31,235 nucleotides of DNA from Ardenticatenaceae bacterium (GTDB lineage Bacteria; Chloroflexota; Anaerolineae; Promineifilales; Promineifilaceae), in NCBI GenBank assembly GCA_020634415.1, contig JACKBT010000050.1, forward strand, positions 1 to 31,235. Reading direction: 5' to 3'. A program made the position numbers and the translations under genes. Shown here in pieces: positions 1 through 7,531 of this stretch (position 1 is its first letter; the number at the start of each line of letters is the position of its first letter). Below the pieces are notes generated by a model. That model did not search any database. It was given only the letters and a program-made list of their open reading frames with translations, and was not told the DNA's origin.

Positions 1-775
1 CCAGGGCGGCGACGATGATGCCGCCGATAGCTAACTGTTTGCCTACCTGATCCAGCCGCTGCTGCAAGGGGGTCATGCCCGATTCGACGCTTTGCAGGAG
101 GGTGGCGATTTTGCCTAGTTCGGTGTTCATACCGGTGGCGGTGACAACGGCCGTTCCTCGACCATATGTAACTACTGTGCCTAAGTAGGCCATGTTGCGG
201 CGGTCGGCCAAAGCCACCTCGGTGCTGGGCAGCGGCTCGTCCTGTTTCTCCACTGGCTCCGACTCGCCGGTGAGAGCGGCTTCTTGAATGCGCAAGTTGA
301 CGCTTTCGACGAGGCGCAAATCGGCGGGAATGGCGTTGCCGGCCTCGAGTAAGACGACATCGCCAGGAACCAGCTCTTTGGCGGAGAGTTCTTGTATTTG
401 CCCCTGACGGCGCACGCGCACCAGGGGAACGGCCAGCCGCTTGAGGGCGGCCATTGCCTGTTCGGCGCGGTATTCTTGGACGAAACCAAGTAGGGCAAAA
501 AGGATGACGATGGCGGCGATAGCGGCCGTTTCGGTGACTTTGCCCAAAAAGCCAGACACAACAGCGGCGGCAATGAGGATGAGTACCATTGTGTTGGTAA
601 TTTGCGCCCATAACAGCCGCCAAGGGGAGATGCCACCTCCCTCTTGCAATTCATTGACACCATGCTGCGCCTGGCGTTTGGCGACTTCCGTCTCGTTCAG
701 TCCGCTGTCTAAATCAACTTCTAGGATTTGGGCAACTTCCCGCGCAGAGGCGGTGTGCCAATTTGTATGAGTCAT
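1..775 (-). CDS. P-type cation-transporting ATPase (type II, Ca2+/cation), N-terminal part
   Basis: The reading frame is open from an ATG at 775 to the window edge, giving the first 258 residues of a protein that normally has about 900. Residues 1-50 look like the cation-ATPase N-terminal domain. Two membrane helices follow (about 58-77 and 84-100). The actuator domain contains LVPGDVVLLEAGNAIPAD (135-152) and the dephosphorylation loop TGES (169-172). The phosphorylated DKTG and the nucleotide-binding domain lie outside the window, so the transported ion cannot be decided; the type II (SERCA/PMA-like) subfamily is inferred from the N-terminus. AAGGAG lies about 6 bases upstream of the ATG, which supports this start. 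The protein would pump cations across the cytoplasmic membrane at the expense of ATP. Transcription runs leftwards, divergent from nothing close by. Confidence 0.93.
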   Translation of the reverse strand, partial: MTHTNWHTASAREVAQILEVDLDSGLNETEVAKRQAQHGVNELQEGGGISPWRLLWAQITNTMVLILIAAAVVSGFLGKVTETAAIAAIVILFALLGFVQEYRAEQAMAALKRLAVPLVRVRRQGQIQELSAKELVPGDVVLLEAGNAIPADLRLVESVNLRIQEAALTGESEPVEKQDEPLPSTEVALADRRNMAYLGTVVTYGRGTAVVTATGMNTELGKIATLLQSVESGMTPLQQRLDQVGKQLAIGGIIVAAL

Positions 776-1095
776 ATTTCTCCTTAAAACGTGGGGTTTA
801 TACTATTGTACAGGTTGTACCAGGGCACATAGTATCAAATTTTGTTACGAATTTATAGAGGGAATTTGGCGGATTAGGGTGTCGTTAATCTTAGGGTGGC
901 TTTTTTTGCTGTTTTCGTGGTGAGCGAAAAGTTGGTAGGGTTTCCACGAGTTATTTTGGAGGGGGTATGGGTTGGAAAGCCCTGAAGGATTTAGGCTTTC
1001 GGTTTGATGTCCCCCAACTTGGGAGGTTTGCATTTATACGCATCATGCCTGCGCAGGCAGGCGGGAAGCACCTGCATAATTACTGAGGGTTTACT
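776..1095. other. Gap with small hairpins, no convincing gene
   Basis: This 320-base gap separates the ATPase start from the 3' end of a lipoprotein gene, both on the minus strand. It holds a 7-bp hairpin (GAAAGCC 975-981 with GGCTTTC 994-1000) and a perfect 14-bp palindrome TGCCTGCGCAGGCA (1046-1059). A 62-codon minus-strand frame (845-1033) has no ribosome binding site and a Ser/Asn/Gln-rich composition that I do not recognise. I read the gap as non-coding, possibly part of a dispersed repeat. Confidence 0.4.
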
Positions 1096-1593
1096 TTAGC
1101 TGACTGCGATCCATAGGACGGTTAATATCCACTCGCCATTGGTTTGTTCAAATTGCAGCTTTGCTTCTCCACCTAATTCTGCACCGCCTCCATCTGGGGC
1201 AGCGGGGATGCTGCTTATGGTGATTTGGGCGATGCCATCGGGGCCAAATTGGATTTCAGTGAATGACAAATACATGAGTATGTGTTGATTGTCTTTGGCG
1301 ATTTGCTGGATTTCGGTGGGTGTGATGGGGATGACGGGATATTGGGTGAAAGTGGGAATCCAGGCAGGGGGTAGGTTTTCGGTGATGAGGTAGATGTTGT
1401 TGGCCGATTGTAGGAGATCCTGGCTGCTTAATAAGTGGTTGATGGCCCAACGGGTGGCGGTTTTGATTATTTGGATTTTGTCGGCTTCGGTGATGGTGAT
1501 GGTAGGGGTGGTTGGGGGAGTAACGGCCGTTGGTTGTTGCTTACAGGCGGTGCTGAGCAGCAAGATAAGGAATAAGCTAATCTGTTTCCACAT
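1096..1593 (-). CDS. Small lipoprotein of unknown function
   Basis: The 165-residue protein starts at the ATG at 1593, which has GGAGG eight bases upstream. The same frame is open further upstream, but that extension lacks a signal and is not used. Residues 1-16 form a lipoprotein signal peptide (MWKQ, a hydrophobic run, then STAC) with the lipid-modified cysteine at 17. A short Thr/Pro-rich linker follows (about 22-34), then a compact domain that ends in a WILTVLWIAVS-like strand. The protein would be anchored on the outer face of the cytoplasmic membrane. I do not recognise the domain. The last third (GGEAKLQFEQTNGEWIL) resembles the mixed alpha/beta folds of secreted DUF4878/NTF2-like proteins, but this is only an impression. 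Confidence 0.75.
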   Translation of the reverse strand: MWKQISLFLILLLSTACKQQPTAVTPPTTPTITITEADKIQIIKTATRWAINHLLSSQDLLQSANNIYLITENLPPAWIPTFTQYPVIPITPTEIQQIAKDNQHILMYLSFTEIQFGPDGIAQITISSIPAAPDGGGAELGGEAKLQFEQTNGEWILTVLWIAVS

Positions 1594-1684
1594 TATTGTG
1601 CCTCCAAAGCGGTGGGATGATTGAGGTGATATTTGTAAAACGTTCGGAGTAAGGTGGTGGTTCCCTGTCGGTGGTGTGTGATGC

Positions 1685-1713
1685 TTGCAATTTGGCGGTC
1701 TTTGTTGTATTAT
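1685..1713 (+). promoter_or_regulatory. Candidate sigma-70-type promoter for the min operon
   Basis: TTGCAA (1685-1690) and TATTAT (1708-1713) are separated by 17 bases, close to the TTGACA/TATAAT consensus. A start near 1720 would give a leader of about 50 bases before minC. An inverted repeat, CAACAAT-TAGT-ATTGTTG (1716-1733), overlaps the expected start and could be an operator. The promoter is inferred from sequence alone. Confidence 0.45.
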
Positions 1714-1739
1714 TGCAACAATTAGTATTGTTGTATTAT

Positions 1740-1760
1740 CCCGCATTGCGGGGTTTTTTT
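1740..1760 (+). terminator. Terminator-like hairpin in the minC leader
   Basis: CCCGC (1740-1744) pairs with GCGGG (1748-1752) across an ATT loop and is followed by one G and seven T. The structure ends ten bases before the minC ATG. No plus-strand gene lies just upstream, so this is either an attenuator inside the min operon leader or a stop for stray transcription coming from the left. Confidence 0.6.
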
Positions 1761-1769
1761 GTCCAACCC

Positions 1770-2480
1770 ATGACCCTATCAACGGCTCCGGCCATTAGTA
1801 TTAAAGGAATTCGTGAAGGACTGCTCATTACGCTGGATGAGGGGGCGTATGATGATGTGCTGTATCAGCTATCGGTGGAGATTGAGCAGAAGCAGGAGTT
1901 TTTGCGGGGCAGCCGGATTGCGCTGGCGGTGGGGCGACGGCCGTTATTCCGCGACCAACTGGCAGAGATTCAGGCTCTTTTTCACCAGTTTGGCCTGACG
2001 TTGTGGACGGTTTTGGCGGAGACGGTGGACACGCGCAGTGCGGCGCGACAGTTGAATTTGGCCACGCGCCTGCCGGGCAGCCATACGGATTTGGATGGGA
2101 ATGCGCGGGCGGTGGTGGAGAAGAAAGAGGTGGCGGTGGAGGAAACGGCCGTTACGCCCAATACCCTTCTGCTGCAAGAGACGATTCGTTCGGGCCGTTC
2201 CATTTACCACGAAGGGCATGTGGTGATTGTGGGTGATGTGAACCCTGGCGCGGAGGTTGTAGCAGGGGGGAATGTTATTGTGTGGGGTCGGCTGCGGGGG
2301 CTGGTTCATGCGGGGGCGTTGGGTGATAAGACGGCCGTTATTTGTGCCCTCCATTTTGCCCCCACGCAACTGCGTATTGCTGACCAGATTGCCATTCCCC
2401 CTGATGATAAACGACACAACCCCACGCCTGAGCAGGCGGCGATTCAGGAAGGGCAGATTATTGTAGAAGGTTGGAGGTGA
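1770..2480 (+). CDS. minC: Septum site-determining protein MinC
   Basis: MinC blocks FtsZ assembly away from mid-cell and is recruited to the membrane by MinD. The 236-residue protein fits the family length. The N-terminal domain (about 1-100) has the expected mixed alpha/beta pattern (ISIKGIREGLLITLDEG). The C-terminal beta-helix domain (about 130-225) carries the typical HVVIVGDVNPGAEVVAGGNV and WGRLRGLVHAGA segments. An upstream in-frame extension to 1671 would add 33 hydrophobic residues foreign to the family and would run through the leader hairpin, so the ATG at 1770 is preferred although it has no clear ribosome binding site. minD and minE follow directly, as expected for this operon. 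Confidence 0.88.
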   Translation: MTLSTAPAISIKGIREGLLITLDEGAYDDVLYQLSVEIEQKQEFLRGSRIALAVGRRPLFRDQLAEIQALFHQFGLTLWTVLAETVDTRSAARQLNLATRLPGSHTDLDGNARAVVEKKEVAVEETAVTPNTLLLQETIRSGRSIYHEGHVVIVGDVNPGAEVVAGGNVIVWGRLRGLVHAGALGDKTAVICALHFAPTQLRIADQIAIPPDDKRHNPTPEQAAIQEGQIIVEGWR

Positions 2481-2536
2481 GTGGCAAGTGGCAAGCGGCA
2501 AGTAGAACCTGCCACTTACCACTTGCTACTTGCCAC
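2481..2536. repeat. Heptamer-built hairpin between minC and minD
   Basis: Tandem variants of GGCAAGT/GGCAAGC (2482-2503) are followed after a short loop by inverted variants ending in ACTTGCCAC (2528-2536). GTGGCAAGT at 2481-2489 pairs with ACTTGCCAC. The pairing is imperfect in the middle. The element starts on the base after the minC stop codon and ends just before the minD ribosome binding site. Confidence 0.75.
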
Positions 2537-2553
2537 TGCCTAAGGAGAATACC

Positions 2554-3357
2554 ATGAGCGGAAAAGTGATTACAGTCACATCGGGCAAAGGGGGCGTGGG
2601 GAAGACGACTATTAGTGCTAACCTGGCCTCGGCTCTGGCGCAAATGGGCAAGAAGGTGGTTGCCATTGACGCTGATATTGGTTTGCGTAATTTGGATGTG
2701 GTGATGGGGCTGGAGAACCGGATTGTTTATGATCTGGTGGATGTGGTGGAAGGGCGCTGCCGGCTGCGGCAGGCGATGATTAAGGATAAGCGTGTACCGG
2801 AGCTGTATCTGATTCCGGCGGCACAAACACGGGACAAGACGGCCGTTAGCCCCTCCGATATGGTGCTGGTGTGCGATCAACTGCGGGAAGATATGGACTA
2901 TATCATCATAGATTCACCAGCCGGCATTGAGCGAGGCTTCCGCAACGCCATCGCCGCCACCGATCAGGTACTCATCGTCACCAATCCCGAAGTATCGGCC
3001 GTGCGTGATGCTGACCGCATCATTGGCCTGGTGGAAGCAGAGCAAAAGGGTCCCCCAAAGCTAATTATTAACCGCCTCAAACCCAGCATGATAGATCGCG
3101 GCGAAATGCTTTCCATTAATGATGTCTTAGACATTTTGGCAATTGATCTCATTGGGGTTGTGCCTGAAGATGAGAATATTCTTGTCTCTACTAATCGCGG
3201 TACGCCCGTGGCTTTGAGCAGTATGAATGGCACGAGTGCCAGTCAGGCTTTCCGCAATGTGGCGCGGCGTATTGATGGGGAGAATGTGCCCTTTCTCGAC
3301 TTAATGGCGAAGGACAGTTTTATGGACCGTCTGCGGCGTTGGCTGAACGGCAATTAG
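2554..3357 (+). CDS. minD: Septum site-determining ATPase MinD
   Basis: MinD is a membrane-cycling ATPase that recruits MinC and is displaced by MinE. The protein has 267 residues, the normal length. It carries the deviant Walker A motif GKGGVGKTT at 11-19, the switch region DADIGLRNLDVVMGLENR (about 38-55), and YIIIDSPAG as the Walker B region. The C-terminus (FMDRLRRWLNG) is an amphipathic helix that fits the membrane-targeting sequence of MinD. The start at 2554 is set by AGGAGA seven bases upstream. Twelve bases separate it from minE, so the two genes are very likely co-transcribed. Confidence 0.97.
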   Translation: MSGKVITVTSGKGGVGKTTISANLASALAQMGKKVVAIDADIGLRNLDVVMGLENRIVYDLVDVVEGRCRLRQAMIKDKRVPELYLIPAAQTRDKTAVSPSDMVLVCDQLREDMDYIIIDSPAGIERGFRNAIAATDQVLIVTNPEVSAVRDADRIIGLVEAEQKGPPKLIINRLKPSMIDRGEMLSINDVLDILAIDLIGVVPEDENILVSTNRGTPVALSSMNGTSASQAFRNVARRIDGENVPFLDLMAKDSFMDRLRRWLNGN

Positions 3358-3369
3358 GAGGAAGAAATC

Positions 3370-3627
3370 ATGAGTTGGTTGAATCGTTTCTTCGGACAAA
3401 AGGAAAAGAGTGGTGCTGTTGCCAAAAATCGCCTACAAATGGTTCTGATTCATGACCGCAGCAACGTTACGCCCGGTTTGCTGGAACAAATTAAGGATGA
3501 TATTATCGCGGTGATCGCGCAGCGATTGGAGATTGACCCGGAGAATGTGGTGGTTAATCTGGCACAGACAGCACAAGAGAGCCGTTTGGTGGCGGAGATT
3601 CCTTTGGCAAACGGCCGTCGAACATAG
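3370..3627 (+). CDS. minE: Cell division topological specificity factor MinE
   Basis: This 85-residue protein matches MinE in length and layout. An amphipathic N-terminus (MSWLNRFFG) for membrane contact is followed by the anti-MinCD helix region (AKNRLQMVLIHDRSNVTP) and the dimerisation domain (LEQIKDDIIAVIAQRLEIDPENVVVNL). MinE stimulates MinD ATPase and confines MinC to the poles. GGAGG lies nine bases upstream of the ATG. The presence of MinE together with MinD implies an oscillating Min system rather than a DivIVA-tethered one. This is inferred from the gene set. Confidence 0.95.
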   Translation: MSWLNRFFGQKEKSGAVAKNRLQMVLIHDRSNVTPGLLEQIKDDIIAVIAQRLEIDPENVVVNLAQTAQESRLVAEIPLANGRRT

Positions 3628-3644
3628 TAATTGCGTAATTAGAC

Positions 3645-3672
3645 AACTGTGTAATTACCCGATTACACAGTT
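3645..3672. repeat. Hairpin between minE and rodA
   Basis: AACTGTGTAAT (3645-3655) pairs perfectly with ATTACACAGTT (3662-3672) across TACCCG. The stretch from 3629 is built of GTAATT-type octamer variants. The hairpin ends two bases before the rodA ATG and takes the place where a ribosome binding site would be. Confidence 0.8.
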
Positions 3673-3674
3673 AC

Positions 3675-4796
3675 ATGCTAAACAGTCGAACATCCGTATG
3701 GCGGCACTTTGACCTCTGGTTGATGGCCGCCGTTCTGCTTTTAACCGCCTATGGCGTTCTCATGATTCGCAGTGCCATCACTGGCGCACCTGCTTTTGAG
3801 CCGTTGCCCGGCTTGCAGGTGCGTTGGGCCAGCATTGGTATCGTCATTGTCCTCCTTTTGGCCTCTATTGATTATCGCATCCTCACTTCGGCCCATTGGT
3901 ACATCTATGGCACGCTGACATTCTCCCTCTTTCTGGTCCTTGTCATTGGGGTAAGTAATGCGGGTATTGGGGCGGAACGGTGGCTTAAAGTGCCGGGTGT
4001 CAACTTTTTTATTCAACCTTCGGAATTCGGCCGTATTTTCATTGCCGTCACCTTTGCCCAATTCCTGGCTAACCGTCGGGATCAAATTAACCGCTTCTCT
4101 AATACGATAGCCTCGCTCGTTTATATGGGTATACCGATTGGCTTCATTTTCCTACAGCCAGACCTGGGTATGTCTATTCTTTACATTGTCATCTGGTTTG
4201 TCATCATCTGGGTGGCAGGTTTGCCGCTTACCCACTTCGTGATCCTGGCTGTGGTGGGGTTTTCTGCTGCCATTGTGGTTTACCCCAATTTGCAAGATTA
4301 TCAAAAGGAGCGCATTACCACCTTTGTTGACCCAGAAGCGGCCGACGAGGATGATGTATTTAATATTAACCAGGCCGAAATTAGTATTGGATCGGGTGGT
4401 TGGTGGGGCAAAGGTTATGGACAAGGCACACAGAGCCAGCTTGGTTTTTTGCGGGTGCAGCATACCGATTTTATCTTTTCGGTAATCGTGGAAGAGATGG
4501 GCTTTTTCTTTGGTGCTTTGATTGTATTGGCCTTGATGACTTTTATTTTAATGCGTATATTGCGGGTGGCCTCGCTGACACCTGACCCAGCCGGTAAATA
4601 TATGTGTACGGGCATTGCCGCGATTTTGTTTTTTCAGACGATGGTTAGTGTGGGGATGAATACCCGTATTTTGCCTGTAACGGGTTTGACGCTGCCTTTT
4701 GTGAGTTATGGTGGTAGTTCGCTTATTACTTTGTTTATTGCTGTGGGCATTGTCCAGTCTGTGCTGATGCGCCATCGTAAGCAGGAGTTTGGTTAA
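3675..4796 (+). CDS. rodA: RodA/FtsW/SpoVE (SEDS) family peptidoglycan polymerase, RodA-like
   Basis: SEDS proteins polymerise lipid II into glycan strands together with a class B penicillin-binding protein. RodA members serve cell elongation. The 373-residue protein is a multi-span membrane protein with the family signatures FIQPSEFGRIF (about 115-125), GWWGKGYGQGTQSQLGFLRVQHTDFIFSVIVEEMGF (about 240-275) and TGLTLPFVSYGGSS near the C-terminus. Its shape and length fit RodA better than FtsW, but the sequence alone does not exclude FtsW. The gene follows minE, a neighbourhood seen in other bacteria. No ribosome binding site is visible because the preceding hairpin occupies that position. Translational coupling or a structure-dependent start is possible. 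Confidence 0.9.
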   Translation: MLNSRTSVWRHFDLWLMAAVLLLTAYGVLMIRSAITGAPAFEPLPGLQVRWASIGIVIVLLLASIDYRILTSAHWYIYGTLTFSLFLVLVIGVSNAGIGAERWLKVPGVNFFIQPSEFGRIFIAVTFAQFLANRRDQINRFSNTIASLVYMGIPIGFIFLQPDLGMSILYIVIWFVIIWVAGLPLTHFVILAVVGFSAAIVVYPNLQDYQKERITTFVDPEAADEDDVFNINQAEISIGSGGWWGKGYGQGTQSQLGFLRVQHTDFIFSVIVEEMGFFFGALIVLALMTFILMRILRVASLTPDPAGKYMCTGIAAILFFQTMVSVGMNTRILPVTGLTLPFVSYGGSSLITLFIAVGIVQSVLMRHRKQEFG

Positions 4797-4801
4797 GTTG
4801 G

Positions 4802-4860
4802 AGATTGGAGTTTGGAGATTCGGTTTAGTCTCCAATCTTTAGTCTCTAATCTCTTTTTTT
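4802..4860 (+). terminator. Heptamer hairpin with T-tract after rodA
   Basis: GGAGATT/GGAGTTT heptamers (from 4800) are followed by inverted variants. AGATTGGAG (4802-4810) pairs with CTCCAATCT (4830-4838), and GAGATT (4815-4820) can pair with AATCTC further on. A run of T (4854-4860) follows, so this member of the hairpin family looks like an intrinsic terminator of the min-rodA transcript. Confidence 0.6.
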
Positions 4861-4878
4861 CCGCAAAGGTGTTTCATT

Positions 4879-6351
4879 ATGACAGTTCGAGTTCGATTTG
4901 CCCCTAGTCCGACGGGGTATTTACATATTGGTGGGGCGCGGACGGCTTTGTTTAATTGGTTGTTTGCGCGGCGGCATAACGGCCGTTTCATCCTGCGCAT
5001 CGAAGATACTGACCAAAATCGGGAGGTGGAAGGTGCGGCTGAGGCCCTCATGGATGCCCTGCGCTGGCTGGGCCTGGATTGGGACGAAGGGCCAGACGTG
5101 GGTGGCGACTATGGGCCATATATCCAGACGCAGCGGGCTGATTTGTATCGTGAATGGGCTAATTGGTTGGTGGCAAACGGCCGTGCCTACAAATGCTTCT
5201 GCACCCCCGAAGACTTAGAAGCTGCCCGCCAAGAAGGCCATGCCTTTGGCTACAACCGCCGCTGTCGCAACCTGACCGCCAGCGAAGCTGCGATCAAAGA
5301 AGGCGATGGCTTGAGCTATGTGATCCGTTTCAAAATGCCCCTCGATGGCGAGACCGTTGTCCATGATGCCATTCGCGGCGACATTGTTTTCCAAAACGAG
5401 CAAATCCAAGATATGGTTTTGCTCAAATCCGATGGCTTGCCCACCTACCATCTGGCCAATGTCGTGGATGATCATTTCATGGAAATCACCCACATCATGC
5501 GGGCGGACGAGTGGATTAGTACCGCGCCGCTGCACGTCAACATGTATGCAGCCTTTGGCTGGGAAATGCCCGTTTATGGGCATCTCTCACTGGTGCTGAA
5601 CCCCAGTGGTAAGGGCAAATTGAGCAAGCGTACCCAGGCTTTTAAGGATGGCGATCAGCAGGTGTTGGTGCAGGTAGAAGAGTTTCGCTCGGCGGGTTAT
5701 TTGCCCATTGCTTTGCGCAATTTTTTGGCCAACGTAGGCTGGGCTTTTGGCGATGATCGGGAAATCTTTACGATGGCCGAGGCGATTCCCCGTTTTGAAT
5801 TGAGCAGCATCAATCCGGCTCCGGCGCAACTGCCTTATAGCAAGTTGGATTGGCTGAATGGGCAGTACATTCAGCAGATGGAGCCGCTGGAATTGGCGCA
5901 GTTTGTGAAGCCATTCCTGGATGCGGCGGGGTTTGAGGTGAATCCAGAGGCTTTGCTGGTGGTGATGCCGCCCATGAGCAAGCGGATGAAGCTGCCGACG
6001 GATGCGATTGAGTTTTTACGCTTTTTGTTTGATGATGCGCCTTTGGACTTAACGGCCGATCAACTCACCCATAAACAGCTCCCCCGCGAAGCCGCACAGG
6101 CTGGCTTCCAACAGGCGCGGGAACTGGTGCAGACAGCCTCAACTTCCTTTGACCTGAACACGCTAAGCACGGGCCTCACCCAGATTGGCGAACGTGTCTC
6201 CACCAATGGCAAAGCAGGGCCATTCCTGGGCACATTACGGCTGGCGATGACGGGGCAGCAGGTATCACCGCCATTGTTTGAGTCTATGCTGGCTTTAGGC
6301 CGGGCACGGACACTGGCGCGGCTTGACGAAATTTTGGCTTTGTATGAGTGA
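4879..6351 (+). CDS. gltX: Glutamyl-tRNA synthetase
   Basis: This class I aminoacyl-tRNA synthetase charges tRNA-Glu with glutamate in the cytoplasm. The 490-residue length is normal. The HIGH-type motif is HIGG at 16-19 within FAPSPTGYLHIGGARTALFN. The KMSKS-type motif is KLSKR at 247-251. The catalytic Rossmann fold, the connective domain with CxC at 107-109, and a C-terminal all-helical anticodon-binding domain (about 330-490) are all present. AAAGGTG upstream supports the start. A tRNA-Gln gene lies about 100 bases downstream. Whether the enzyme also charges tRNA-Gln (non-discriminating) cannot be decided from these motifs. Confidence 0.96.
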   Translation: MTVRVRFAPSPTGYLHIGGARTALFNWLFARRHNGRFILRIEDTDQNREVEGAAEALMDALRWLGLDWDEGPDVGGDYGPYIQTQRADLYREWANWLVANGRAYKCFCTPEDLEAARQEGHAFGYNRRCRNLTASEAAIKEGDGLSYVIRFKMPLDGETVVHDAIRGDIVFQNEQIQDMVLLKSDGLPTYHLANVVDDHFMEITHIMRADEWISTAPLHVNMYAAFGWEMPVYGHLSLVLNPSGKGKLSKRTQAFKDGDQQVLVQVEEFRSAGYLPIALRNFLANVGWAFGDDREIFTMAEAIPRFELSSINPAPAQLPYSKLDWLNGQYIQQMEPLELAQFVKPFLDAAGFEVNPEALLVVMPPMSKRMKLPTDAIEFLRFLFDDAPLDLTADQLTHKQLPREAAQAGFQQARELVQTASTSFDLNTLSTGLTQIGERVSTNGKAGPFLGTLRLAMTGQQVSPPLFESMLALGRARTLARLDEILALYE

Positions 6352-6408
6352 GAAATTCACTTCCCTCAGCCATGCTTATCAGAAATCGTCTGAACTGTGA
6401 TAACAACC

Positions 6409-6437
6409 TTGCGCCCCCTCCTGCCCCATGATAAAAT
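6409..6437 (+). promoter_or_regulatory. Promoter of the tRNA-Gln gene
   Basis: TTGCGC (6409-6414) and TAAAAT (6432-6437) are spaced by exactly 17 bases. The expected start near 6444 lies five bases before the mature tRNA. This spacing and position make the call reliable for a sequence-only prediction. Confidence 0.7.
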
Positions 6438-6448
6438 TCCGCCCACTT

Positions 6449-6522
6449 TGAGGGATAGTTTAATGGCAGAACAGCGGACTCTGACTCCGTCAGTCCTGGT
6501 TCGAGTCCAGGTCCCTCAGCCA
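6449..6522 (+). tRNA. tRNA-Gln (anticodon CTG)
   Basis: The acceptor stem TGAGGGA (6449-6455) pairs fully with TCCCTCA (6512-6518), followed by discriminator G and an encoded CCA. The anticodon stem GCGGA/TCCGT encloses CTCTGAC, giving anticodon CTG, which reads CAG. The T arm is CCTGG-TTCGAGT-CCAGG. All cloverleaf elements are present in 74 bases. The gene stands alone with its own promoter and terminator. Confidence 0.96.
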
Positions 6523-6527
6523 AAAGC

Positions 6528-6560
6528 GGAGGCCACCTACACAGGTGGCCTCCTTTATTT
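6528..6560 (+). terminator. Intrinsic terminator of tRNA-Gln
   Basis: GGAGGCCACCT (6528-6538) pairs perfectly with AGGTGGCCTCC (6543-6553) across ACAC, followed by TTTATTT. It begins five bases after the CCA end. Confidence 0.9.
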
Positions 6561-6607
6561 GTAATTACGAACACCCTGGTCGGTCTCCAGGCCGAGCCAG
6601 CTTGGGT

Positions 6608-6629
6608 GGTGTGGTGAGGCCACCACACC
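6608..6629. repeat. Short hairpin upstream of an unknown gene
   Basis: GGTGTGGTG (6608-6616) pairs perfectly with CACCACACC (6621-6629) across AGGC. There is no T-tract on either side. It lies 40 bases before the next coding start, so it would be in the leader if the gene is transcribed from this gap. Confidence 0.6.
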
Positions 6630-6668
6630 GCAGCCAAAAGGCGTTGGTAGTTGCCTTCATTTAAGCTC

Positions 6669-7481
6669 ATGACAATTTCTCTAGCGCAAATAGTAGCACA
6701 ACACCCTTTTCCTGATTATGCGGATTGGTGGCCGATGGGTGAAACCTTTTTAACATGTATGGCGGAGGCTATGGTAACTGAATGGCAGGCCATTGCACCG
6801 GCGTATGGGGAGTTAGAGGGTATACAAAGGTATGCGGCGACGTATGCGCAGACGGTTTACGGCCGTTCTCTTCACCCCAAATTAGCTAAAGCGTTTGCCA
6901 ACAAACAGGTGGCGCACATTCACTCGGGCGAATTCGATGCGTTGTCTTATGCCTTTTTTCGCTCGGCTTTCGAGAAGAAGTCTGGCGAGAAACGGCCGTT
7001 TACTCAACGAGTTGGTAAGCGCTTTTTTACGGCCGTTCATGATCACCTCCAACTCGATTTACCCACCGGTCTGCGAACGCCTGAGCAATTTGCCCAACTG
7101 CAAGAAAACATTCATCGCATCGGCCACTTTCTGCAAAGCGAAGGCTACCTGCGCGATCATTTCGCCTTCACCTTCAATGTAAATGTCACCCACAAAGACA
7201 AAGCCATCCAGCAGACAGAGGCCACATTTCTAAATGATTTGGAGGCTACCACAACGGCCTATGCTTTGTATGAGATGGGGTATCCGGTGATTTTGCCATC
7301 GGCCGTTTATCTCTACCACACCCTCGGCGAAGCCCAACACCACTCCTCTCGCACCATCGAGGAACTGTTTCTGCGAGTAGGCTGTAGAGCTTCTGAAACA
7401 GACGACTTTGACCCGACGGGCTTCCCTTCAGATAGAGTTGTGGAACTGTGGGAGATTCGGAGATGGAAGAAGAAAGATTAG
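6669..7481 (+). CDS. Conserved-looking protein of unknown function
   Basis: The frame codes for 270 residues from the ATG at 6669; a TTG at 6651 would add six. Neither start has a good ribosome binding site. No signal peptide or membrane span is visible, so the protein is probably cytoplasmic. The middle holds charged, Phe/Tyr-rich helical stretches, and the C-terminal half contains a beta-rich segment (FAFTFNVNVTHKDKAIQQTEATFLNDL) followed by a helix. I do not recognise the family. Frame integrity, normal base composition and three copies of the ACGGCCGT palindrome, as in neighbouring real genes, support it being a gene. The stop codon TAG overlaps the first bases of the following hairpin. 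Confidence 0.7.
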   Translation: MTISLAQIVAQHPFPDYADWWPMGETFLTCMAEAMVTEWQAIAPAYGELEGIQRYAATYAQTVYGRSLHPKLAKAFANKQVAHIHSGEFDALSYAFFRSAFEKKSGEKRPFTQRVGKRFFTAVHDHLQLDLPTGLRTPEQFAQLQENIHRIGHFLQSEGYLRDHFAFTFNVNVTHKDKAIQQTEATFLNDLEATTTAYALYEMGYPVILPSAVYLYHTLGEAQHHSSRTIEELFLRVGCRASETDDFDPTGFPSDRVVELWEIRRWKKKD

Positions 7482-7526
7482 AGATTGGAGACTGGAGACT
7501 GGATTAGTCTCCAGTCTCCAGTCTCT
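7480..7526. repeat. 21-bp heptamer hairpin between convergent genes
   Basis: Bases 7480-7500, made of GGAGATT/GGAGACT heptamers, pair with 7506-7526 across a five-base loop (GGATT) with a single G-T wobble. It lies between the unknown gene (plus) and the acyl-CoA dehydrogenase (minus), so it may end transcription from both sides. There is no long T-tract. Confidence 0.85.
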
Positions 7527-7531
7527 AGTCT

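Noticed and set aside
845..1033. 62-codon minus-strand open frame
   Set aside because: It has no ribosome binding site, unusual composition and no recognisable domain, and it overlaps small hairpins. I read it as non-coding.
1671..1769. N-terminal extension of MinC
   Set aside because: It would add 33 hydrophobic residues foreign to the family and translate through the promoter and leader hairpin.
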